Source: an uncultured Bacilli bacterium (GTDB lineage: Bacteria; Bacillota_I; Bacilli_A; RF39; UBA660). Taken from it: DNA of 33,705 nt. A model generated the notes under the pieces. The model ran no database searches, was not told the origin of the DNA, and saw nothing but the letters and a program-made list of their open reading frames with translations. The position numbers were made by a program, and so were the translations under genes. Location of the stretch: contig CANPZX010000010.1 of NCBI GenBank assembly GCA_947589195.1, forward strand, positions 1 through 33,705, written 5' to 3'. Shown piece by piece: positions 27,190 to 33,705 of the stretch (the stretch's first letter is position 1; each line of letters starts with the position of its first letter).

Positions 27190-27289
27190 GCAAACAATAC
27201 GGCAACACTCATATTGAATGTGCCTTTTTTATTTTATGCAAGGCATCCTTGACATATTCATAATAACATAAAAAACTACTTATTGGCAA
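27190..27289 (-). ncRNA. Divergent third copy of the candidate antitoxin RNA and its promoter
   Basis: Minus strand TTGCCA-18-TATTAT, then ATGTCAAGGATGCCTTGCATAAAATAAAAAAGG, matching ATTTGTCAAGGAAACTTGCATAAAATAAAAAAGG in the right-end copies. Confidence 0.65.
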
Positions 27290-27298
27290 TTCGTCTAA

Positions 27299-27670
27299 TT
27301 AATCTTTTTTTATCCCTAATTTTTTTAAAATGGTAAAAGCATTGGAGCCTTTAACAATCACGGTTGATATAATCATCGTTACAATAGCAGTTGAACTAAA
27401 TGTTTCTAAAACATCTTGATTAACTAAATTATTAAAACCAAATTTTCTTAAAACAATTGGTAATAAAATAACTCCCAACGATAAAATTCCTAAGCCCAAA
27501 TAAATAGAAAAATCTTTCTTTAGTCTTCTAATAATATCTTGTCTTTTAATCACCATATTTTCCATATAAACTTTATAAGTAATTTCTAAGATTAAAACTG
27601 CTAAATTTATTAAAATTAAAATAAGAACTAGCATGCCAATTCCTAGTAAAGAATTAAAAAAAGTTATCAA
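27299..27670 (-). CDS. Hypothetical membrane protein
   Basis: Several hydrophobic segments (LGIGMLVLILILINLAVLIL; YLGLGILSLGVILLPIVL; IVTMIISTVIVKG). Confidence 0.7.
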   Translation of the reverse strand: MITFFNSLLGIGMLVLILILINLAVLILEITYKVYMENMVIKRQDIIRRLKKDFSIYLGLGILSLGVILLPIVLRKFGFNNLVNQDVLETFSSTAIVTMIISTVIVKGSNAFTILKKLGIKKD

Positions 27671-27785
27671 GTTTTATCACCCTAATATAAAGTATGAAAA
27701 AATTAATTTAACAGTTATTGTTTTAGTGGAAAAATTTTAATTTTTTTGCTAAACTTTCTTTAAGAGTATAGGAGTTTTAGGGAAT

Positions 27786-28961
27786 ATGGAAAATGAGCAT
27801 CAAAAAACAATTAAAGTCATCGTTATTTGTTTAAGTTTAGCTTTAATCTTAGTTACGATAAGTGCAGTTTATTATATATTAATTTATAAAAAAGCCAAAA
27901 GTTTAAAAGATTTAGAAAATATTATTCCCGATATATTTATTCCAGAAGTAAAAGAAGAAAATATTAGTTTTAAAAAAGATACTTATTATGTTGGCGAAAA
28001 TGAAACAATTTTAATTGGGATTAATAATCCCGATAATATAGAATATGAATTACAAATTAATGATGAAAATTTAGGTGTTTTAAATAATTTAGAATTAACC
28101 GGTCTTACCGCGGGGAAAACAACCTTAACTCTTACTACTTTACAAAAAAAAGTTATCGAAGCAACTTTATATATTGTTCGGGGAATGGGTCCAAGGCCTA
28201 ATGAATTTGACAAGAAAAAAGCTTATGTAAGTTGTGATTCTTTTACGGAAGAAGAAAACAGAATTATTGATGAAGCTTTGCAAGATCGCCTTAATGATGT
28301 TGTTTATCCTAGTCGAGCTAGTGTTGTTGAAGCGGCAAGATTTCTTACTTTAAGTTTTACTTATCGGATTCCTTATTTTTATGAAAATGGTCGACTTAAT
28401 AATTATGTCCCCGCTAAACACGTTGATGGTGAAGGAAGATATTATCATAAAGGTTTATATTTAAGTAGCAGTAAATATGCGGATTTAGAAGCCAGTTTTG
28501 TGGGACCAGCGGCTTGGGGTTGTAAACTTAAAAACTTTCAAACTAAAGAAAAATATGGTTATTATCGGGGTCAAATGAAACCTAATGGTTTTGATTGCAG
28601 TGGTTTTATTTCTTGGATTTTATATAATGGTGGTTATGATGTTGGCGATGTGGGAGCTGGTGATTTACCAGAACGAAAAGACGATTTATATGATTTAGGG
28701 GAGAAAAAAAATATTAGTGTTGACATTCTAAAAAGCGGCCAAGTTAAAGTTGGTGATTTAATAGCTTACTTTGGACATATGGCTCTAATCGCCGGGATTG
28801 ATGAAAATTATAATTACTATATTGCCGAATCTCTTCCTTATTTAAAAGGAGCCGTGATTAAAAAATATACTCCCGAAGAAGCCGTTAAAAATTTTGTTAA
28901 TGTTATGCTTATGGATAGTGTTTATCAAAATGATGGCAAGTTAACCAATATGTGGTATTAA
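27786..28961 (+). CDS. Membrane-anchored NlpC/P60-type cell wall hydrolase
   Basis: N-terminal TM, Ig-like region, FDCSGFISWILYNGG and GHMALIAGID catalytic motifs. Confidence 0.85.
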   Translation: MENEHQKTIKVIVICLSLALILVTISAVYYILIYKKAKSLKDLENIIPDIFIPEVKEENISFKKDTYYVGENETILIGINNPDNIEYELQINDENLGVLNNLELTGLTAGKTTLTLTTLQKKVIEATLYIVRGMGPRPNEFDKKKAYVSCDSFTEEENRIIDEALQDRLNDVVYPSRASVVEAARFLTLSFTYRIPYFYENGRLNNYVPAKHVDGEGRYYHKGLYLSSSKYADLEASFVGPAAWGCKLKNFQTKEKYGYYRGQMKPNGFDCSGFISWILYNGGYDVGDVGAGDLPERKDDLYDLGEKKNISVDILKSGQVKVGDLIAYFGHMALIAGIDENYNYYIAESLPYLKGAVIKKYTPEEAVKNFVNVMLMDSVYQNDGKLTNMWY

Positions 28962-30031
28962 AGTGAACTTTTTAATTCATCTGGTTCAATATCCATATTA
29001 GCAACTTTCATTTTATTTCTTAATTCAGCAATCCATAAAGTAAGGGTTTGATTAGAACACTCCATTAACCATAAAGCCATTCCCTTATAATCTTGATTAT
29101 TAATAAAACTAATATATTTTTCGCGAGAAACTTCCGTAATTAAAACTGGAGCTAAACCTTGTTTAATTAAATTACAATTTAGTATAATTCTTCCACATCT
29201 ACCATTACCATCACTAAAAGGATGTAATCTTTCTAATAAAATGTGAAATCTTGCTTCCTTTTCAAATATTTCTAAACTTAATTTTCTTCTTTCTTCATGG
29301 GTTAAAGAATTATCTTGATAATTACCTATATTTTGGCCAAAATTATTATCATATTCATAAACTAACTTAGCTACTTCAGTAGGAATAGCTTCTTTAGTCA
29401 TCGTGGCAAAAGAAGAACCTTCAATTATATTATTAACTTTTTTATAGCCGATTTCTTTATTTTCACTACCCTCATTAACCATTGTATTAATAGTAATTAT
29501 TTCTTTGGGACCAATATGTTCTAAACTTAAAGCATAATCAAAAGCTTTTAAGTGATCTTCTTTAATTTTTCGGGCTTGTTCTAAAGCCAATTTATAATTT
29601 GGTAAAAGTTGAAATAACTCAATTACTTTTCGATAAGTAGCTTTCATATCATATTCTTTATTTTCAAATACGATATAATTATAAATATAATTATCAAAAT
29701 AACTAAACATTTCTTCATAAATTTTATTTATTTTATCTTGATCTTTCTCTGTTATCCCTCTTGGAATAATTCCACGATACATCGCTGAATAAATAACAAA
29801 ATAACGAAGTTGATTAGTTATTTTTTCTTGTTCTTTTTTATCTAAACTTTGATAAGTTTCAAAACTATTTTTTATAATTCCTAATTTAATTTGTTCTTCT
29901 AATTCGTAAACTTCTTTAAAAATCATTTCAATCGATAAACTAGAATGAGCTAGTCCTTCCTTAAAAATTTCAATATTTTGTTTAAATACTTCTTCGGGAA
30001 AATAAAAACCATCAATAAATACTTTTGGCAT
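28958..30031 (-). CDS. Fic family protein
   Basis: HPFSDGNGRCGR Fic motif; N-terminal HSSLSIEM resembles the inhibitory helix. Confidence 0.88.
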   Translation of the reverse strand: MPKVFIDGFYFPEEVFKQNIEIFKEGLAHSSLSIEMIFKEVYELEEQIKLGIIKNSFETYQSLDKKEQEKITNQLRYFVIYSAMYRGIIPRGITEKDQDKINKIYEEMFSYFDNYIYNYIVFENKEYDMKATYRKVIELFQLLPNYKLALEQARKIKEDHLKAFDYALSLEHIGPKEIITINTMVNEGSENKEIGYKKVNNIIEGSSFATMTKEAIPTEVAKLVYEYDNNFGQNIGNYQDNSLTHEERRKLSLEIFEKEARFHILLERLHPFSDGNGRCGRIILNCNLIKQGLAPVLITEVSREKYISFINNQDYKGMALWLMECSNQTLTLWIAELRNKMKVANMDIEPDELKSSL

Positions 30032-30092
30032 AAACCAAACCCTCTTTCTAAAAATATTTTTTATTATACAATAAATTACTAAATATTACCAG

Positions 30093-30121
30093 TTGTCAAA
30101 TTATTCTTATATCGTTATAAT
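30093..30121 (+). promoter_or_regulatory. Promoter TTGTCA-17-TATAAT of the Y-family polymerase gene
   Basis: TTGTCA 30093-30098, TATAAT 30116-30121. Confidence 0.8.
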
Positions 30122-30129
30122 GAATTTAT

Positions 30130-30141
30130 AAACATTTGTTC
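30130..30141. promoter_or_regulatory. LexA/SOS box candidate
   Basis: AAACATTTGTTC; reverse strand CGAACAAATGTTT fits the Gram-positive consensus CGAACRNRYGTTY. Confidence 0.75.
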
Positions 30142-30152
30142 GGAGGAAAATT

Positions 30153-31406
30153 ATGGAAAAAGAAAGTCATTTTTTATGTATTGATTTAAAAAGTTTTTTT
30201 GCATCTTGCGAATGTGTTATGCGGGGTCTTGATCCTTTTACCACTCCATTAGTGGTAGCTAATAAAAATCAAGGAAATGGCGCTATTACTTTAGCTGTCA
30301 GTCCTTATTTAAAACAAAAAGGGATTAAAGGAAGAACTAGACTTTATGAAATACCCAAAAATATTAAATATCAAATTGTTAATCCTCGGATGAAATTATA
30401 TTTAGAAATGTCAAAAAAAGTTGTTTCTATTTATTTAGATTATGTTTCGGAAAATGATTTACATATTTATTCCATTGATGAATGTTTTTTAGATGTTTCT
30501 TCTTATTTAAAAATGTATCAAAAAAGTGATTATGAATTAGCCTTGGATATTTTAAAGACCATTAAAAAGAAAACAGGTCTTACCGCGACTTGTGGCATTG
30601 GTCCCAATATGCTACTGGCTAAAGTCGCCATGGATATTGAAGCTAAACACCAAAAAAATTGTCTTGCTAAATGGACATATGAGGATATAAAAACAAAATT
30701 GTGGGCAATTAGTCCTTTAAGTGAAATGTGGGGGATTGGTCCGCGAATGGAAAAAAGATTAAATGCCTTAGGAATTTTTTCCATTCAAGATTTAGCTTTA
30801 ACAGATAAATATAAATTAAAATATAAATTTGGGGTAATGGGTTTAGAACTTTGGAATCATGCAAATGGCATTGATACTTCTAAAATTAGTGATTTAAAAA
30901 ATATTACTAAAGAAAAATCTTTTAGTCATAGTCAAGTTTTGTTTAAAGATTACTATGGCGAAAATGCGAAATTAATCATTGAAGAAATGACGGAAGTTTT
31001 AACGGCTAGATTAAGATTAAATAATTATGATGCTTCCGTAATTGGACTGGGTATTAGTTATTCTAAAAATATAAATGATGGTTTTTATCACCACTTAAAA
31101 CTAGAAGTACCTACCCATAATCAAAAAACTATTTTTGATACCCTGATGATTATCTTTGATCGTTTTTATGAGGATTTACCTATTCGTAAAATTTCTTTAT
31201 CAGTTGGTAATTTAACTAAAATAAAAGGAAATCAATTAAATCTTTTTGAAGATTATGAAGAAATTAAAAAAGAAGAACAATATATTAAAACGATTGATGA
31301 AGTAAAAATGAAATTTGGCAAAAATAGTTTATTAAAAGCCTCTAGTTTACTTCCGGATTCAACTATTAAAGAAAGGAATCATAAAATAGGTGGTCATGAT
31401 GAATAA
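30153..31406 (+). CDS. Y-family DNA polymerase (UmuC/DinB/UvrX-like)
   Basis: FLCIDLKSFFASCECVMRG, YSIDECFLDVSSY, CGIGPNMLLAKVAMD, WGIGPRMEKRL. Confidence 0.93.
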   Translation: MEKESHFLCIDLKSFFASCECVMRGLDPFTTPLVVANKNQGNGAITLAVSPYLKQKGIKGRTRLYEIPKNIKYQIVNPRMKLYLEMSKKVVSIYLDYVSENDLHIYSIDECFLDVSSYLKMYQKSDYELALDILKTIKKKTGLTATCGIGPNMLLAKVAMDIEAKHQKNCLAKWTYEDIKTKLWAISPLSEMWGIGPRMEKRLNALGIFSIQDLALTDKYKLKYKFGVMGLELWNHANGIDTSKISDLKNITKEKSFSHSQVLFKDYYGENAKLIIEEMTEVLTARLRLNNYDASVIGLGISYSKNINDGFYHHLKLEVPTHNQKTIFDTLMIIFDRFYEDLPIRKISLSVGNLTKIKGNQLNLFEDYEEIKKEEQYIKTIDEVKMKFGKNSLLKASSLLPDSTIKERNHKIGGHDE

Positions 31407-31716
31407 CGATCGTGGTATCATTAAATGGCTACCATTTCAAAGTTTAGTACCTAATAAAGAAATAATAAAAAAGATAAAAGAAGAAAAAAACATTATAGAA
31501 AAACCTTTACTTTCTAAAGAACAACAAATGGATATTGAAAATAAATTAATTGAAGCTTTTTATGAACAAATTAATATTACTTTAGATTATTATTTAAATG
31601 GTCATATTAAAACTATTAAAAGTAAAATTATTAATATTGATTACGTTTATAAAAAAATTACTTTTGAACATAATCTTATTCTTTTATTTTCCCAAATAAT
31701 TAAAATTAGTTTGTAA
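31390..31716 (+). CDS. YolD-like protein
   Basis: NNDRGIIKWLPFQSLVP; overlaps the 3' end of the Y-family polymerase gene, a typical YolD setting. Confidence 0.75.
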   Translation: MVMMNNDRGIIKWLPFQSLVPNKEIIKKIKEEKNIIEKPLLSKEQQMDIENKLIEAFYEQINITLDYYLNGHIKTIKSKIINIDYVYKKITFEHNLILLFSQIIKISL

Positions 31717-31728
31717 TATCTTAAAAGT

Positions 31729-32667
31729 TTGTTTATAATAACATTCCAAGTGATGCTTATGTATAAATATTATTATGCGAAAAATGAAAAATTTTATAGT
31801 TTAACTGATAAAACAAGGCTTTATGAAATAACCTGTAAAAATAATTTAGAATTAATTTTACAATTAGAAAATGTTATTGAAAGTTTGACTAGTGATTTAA
31901 ATACCGAAGATTATAAATATTTAGAATTTAATAATTTATCAAATAAAGAAAAATATTCTCTTATAGAAATGTTAAAAATGATTCCAATATTGTTTTCTAA
32001 CTATTTACCTAATAGTTATCCCGAATTAATTACTTTAGAAAGTAGTATTCTTCTTGCAGCTATCAACGACTTTATAAAAATGAAAAATGAAAGAAATCTT
32101 AACATTGATAATTATTTAAATGATGCTTTAACTAGATATCTTAAAGAATTAAAGGAAGAACTCATAAATATTAAAAATATTTCTAAGTATACCCAACAAG
32201 AAGTTGATTTAAGTAATCTTGAACCTCAAACTGTTAAATTTTATTTACCGGATATTGAAAAATTAACAGATGAACATTATAAACATATTGATTTAATAAC
32301 AGCCTCTAATGAAGCACCTCAAAAAATATTAGATGAAAATTTAAAAAATCAAATATATACTTATGCAGAGCAAATAATAGTAAATAAAATTAAAAAAGAA
32401 AATGATTTAGAAAAAATTACTGCCAAAATTAATTATCAATATTTAAAAACTGAACAAATAAAGAATACTTATTTTAAATATATAAGTTATCTTTTAGCTA
32501 CTCCCCTTACTTTTTTTATATTTAATAATAGCCAAAATAATAAAACTAAAATTTGTTTAGCTTTATATCTTTTAGGAATCTTAGGTTATCAAAAAATAGA
32601 TTATGATTTACAAAATAAATTAAAAATTACATCAAACCCTATTCTTACTTTAAATAAAAAGAATTAA
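31729..32667 (+). CDS. Hypothetical protein
   Basis: ORF of 312 aa; real start may be ATG 31759 (MYKYYYAKNEK). No family recognised. Confidence 0.6.
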   Translation: MFIITFQVMLMYKYYYAKNEKFYSLTDKTRLYEITCKNNLELILQLENVIESLTSDLNTEDYKYLEFNNLSNKEKYSLIEMLKMIPILFSNYLPNSYPELITLESSILLAAINDFIKMKNERNLNIDNYLNDALTRYLKELKEELINIKNISKYTQQEVDLSNLEPQTVKFYLPDIEKLTDEHYKHIDLITASNEAPQKILDENLKNQIYTYAEQIIVNKIKKENDLEKITAKINYQYLKTEQIKNTYFKYISYLLATPLTFFIFNNSQNNKTKICLALYLLGILGYQKIDYDLQNKLKITSNPILTLNKKN

Positions 32668-32733
32668 AGTAAGAAAATAGGAATATAATAAGTATTGACA
32701 ATAATTATTTAAAAATGGGAATATTGTCATATG

Positions 32734-32803
32734 AAAACTCTATTCAATCCGAAGTTTTACGTTTAGTACGTGAAAGGTTTATGTAGGAAGAATGGAGTTT
32801 TTT
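32734..32803 (+). ncRNA. Structured RNA or elaborate bidirectional terminator
   Basis: Outer stem AAAACTCTATTC/GAATGGAGTTTT (32734-32745/32790-32801), inner hairpin TTTTACGT-TTAGT-ACGTGAAA, T-run; TTGACA at 32695. Confidence 0.45.
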
Positions 32804-33059
32804 ATTTTGAATTTTTAGTTAATGATGAGTCAAATACACTATTTTTTGATTTAAAACACCAATGGTAATAGGGATCTTTCCAATTATTAGTAAAATCACC
32901 ACGACTATTAGTTGATACACCAATATTAAAATTAGGATAAATGGTTTTGATATTTCTTAAAATATTTTTATATAATTTTTCTTTTGCAATAGTCCTTTTG
33001 CCACGTAATCGACTACCTGGCACTTTTTCTTTATCCATACTATTTAATTTAAAATTCAT
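32802..33059 (-). CDS. Hypothetical small protein or remnant
   Basis: 85-aa ORF with no clear RBS or recognised family. Confidence 0.3.
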   Translation of the reverse strand: MNFKLNSMDKEKVPGSRLRGKRTIAKEKLYKNILRNIKTIYPNFNIGVSTNSRGDFTNNWKDPYYHWCFKSKNSVFDSSLTKNSK

Positions 33060-33065
33060 TGTGAC

Positions 33066-33213
33066 TTGTCAAGAAACCATCTTTATGTTATTATGTATTT
33101 GTCAAGGAAACTTGCATAAAATAAAAAAGGGAATACTTAACAACACAGTGTTGAGTACTCACCAAATAATTGGGTAGCACTTAATCTACTGAAAGTAAAT
33201 TGAGTGCTTTTTT
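33066..33213 (+). ncRNA. Candidate antitoxin RNA copy 1, with promoter and terminator
   Basis: TTGTCA (33066-33071)-17-TATTAT (33089-33094); SL1 CAAG-GAAA-CTTG (33103-33114); SL2 33131-33160; terminator 33176-33208 plus T-run. Confidence 0.75.
33176..33213. terminator. Bidirectional terminator shared by antitoxin RNA and toxin mRNA, copy 1
   Basis: AGCACTTAATCTACT-GAA-AGTAAATTGAGTGCTTTTTT; A-run on the other side is limited but the stem is near-palindromic. Confidence 0.7.
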
Positions 33214-33227
33214 CTTATTATAGATTA

Positions 33228-33311
33228 CTAAATTATCAAAGTAAAAAGTAAGGCTATTAGTAAGAAGATAATTAGAATAAGAGATAAGATTAAAAAATCT
33301 TTCTTATGCAT
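33228..33311 (-). CDS. Candidate type I toxin, 27-aa hydrophobic peptide, copy 1
   Basis: MHKKDFLILSLILIIFLLIALLFTLII with AAGGAGG RBS 8 nt upstream; identical peptide in copy 2 despite two synonymous changes. Confidence 0.8.
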   Translation of the reverse strand: MHKKDFLILSLILIIFLLIALLFTLII

Positions 33312-33354
33312 ATCATCAGCCTCCTTCCATATAGAAGTTGGCAAGCACTCAACT

Positions 33355-33383
33355 ATTAAATATTCCTAAAATAATTTTATCAA
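33355..33383 (-). promoter_or_regulatory. Candidate toxin promoter TTGATA-17-TTTAAT
   Basis: -35 complement TATCAA 33378-33383; -10 complement ATTAAA 33355-33360. Confidence 0.55.
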
Positions 33384-33393
33384 ACATTTGTTC
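33382..33393. promoter_or_regulatory. LexA/SOS box candidate overlapping the toxin -35
   Basis: AAACATTTGTTC, identical 12-mer to the polymerase box at 30130-30141. Confidence 0.65.
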
Positions 33394-33446
33394 ATAAAAC
33401 AATAATATTTTGTACTAGATCAACTCTAAATGAAATTATTTAAGAC

Positions 33447-33590
33447 TTGTCAGAAAGCCATCTTTATGTTATTATGTATTTGTCAAGGAAACTTGCATAA
33501 AATAAAAAAAGGAATACTTAACATCGCAAAGTTGAGTACTCACCAATGTGGTTTGCACTTAATCTACTGAAAGTAAATTGAGTGCTTTTT
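33447..33590 (+). ncRNA. Candidate antitoxin RNA copy 2
   Basis: TTGTCA (33447-33452)-17-TATTAT (33470-33475), same SL1, SL2 with altered loop, terminator GCACT...AGTGCTTTTTT. Confidence 0.75.
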
Positions 33591-33605
33591 TCTTATTATA
33601 GGTTA

Positions 33606-33689
33606 CTAAATTATTAAAGTAAAAAGTAAGGCTATTAGTAAAAAGATAATTAGAATAAGAGATAAGATTAAAAAATCTTTCTTATGCAT
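33606..33689 (-). CDS. Candidate type I toxin, 27-aa hydrophobic peptide, copy 2
   Basis: Same peptide MHKKDFLILSLILIIFLLIALLFTLII, RBS AAGGAGG; upstream region outside window. Confidence 0.8.
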   Translation of the reverse strand: MHKKDFLILSLILIIFLLIALLFTLII

Positions 33690-33705
33690 ATCATCAGCCT
33701 CCTTC

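Larger units (their letters stand above)
33063..33327. repeat. Direct repeat copy 1 (~260 bp toxin/antitoxin-like module)
   Basis: Near-identical to 33444-33705. Confidence 0.95.
33444..33705. repeat. Direct repeat copy 2 (toxin/antitoxin-like module, cut by window end)
   Basis: Near-identical to 33063-33327. Confidence 0.95.

Noticed and set aside
27986-28213. Minus-strand ORF of 75 aa inside the NlpC/P60 gene
   Set aside because: Shadow ORF.
30530-30784. Minus-strand ORF of 84 aa inside the Y-family polymerase gene
   Set aside because: Shadow ORF; the sense strand carries conserved polymerase motifs.
32941-33177. Plus-strand ORF of 78 aa
   Set aside because: Runs through the candidate antitoxin promoter and RNA, with no RBS; better explained as a non-coding RNA locus.
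33063-33705. Two-copy repeat considered as a CRISPR array or transposon end
   Set aside because: Only two ~260 bp units containing ORF, promoters and terminators; no short regular repeats/spacers, no inverted termini or transposase.

Overview
AT-rich, low-GC Gram-positive (Bacillota/Mollicutes-like) chromosome segment. The core is housekeeping: dnaE-polC-polA-mutM (minus strand), a DUF4143-type AAA ATPase, a HelD-like helicase, an rpmB (L28) ORF missing from the supplied track, and the conserved rlmN-prpC-prkC-rsgA-rpe block. Further right are gltX, a cyclophilin lipoprotein, an AlkD-like protein, an NlpC/P60 protein, two Fic proteins, and a Y-family polymerase with a YolD-like partner. The most interesting signals lie outside the ORF track. 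(1) A tandem pair of near-identical ~260 bp modules at the right edge each encode a 27-aa hydrophobic peptide (MHKKDFLILSLILIIFLLIALLFTLII) facing a convergent promoter-driven small RNA with a shared terminator. This looks like a type I toxin-antitoxin family. A LexA-like box identical to the one at the Y-family polymerase promoter overlaps the toxin -35. A decayed third copy lies at ~27.07-27.29 kb, with the RNA kept and the peptide start codon lost. (2) A secreted FGE/C-type-lectin-like surface protein (21103-23055) has a G10 tract just after its best start codon that puts that start out of frame, suggesting phase variation. Its GC-rich 3' end resembles a DGR variable region. (3) A 196 bp element has 15-bp perfect terminal inverted repeats and 8-bp flanking direct repeats (MITE-like). 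All calls come from reading the sequence; no searches were run.
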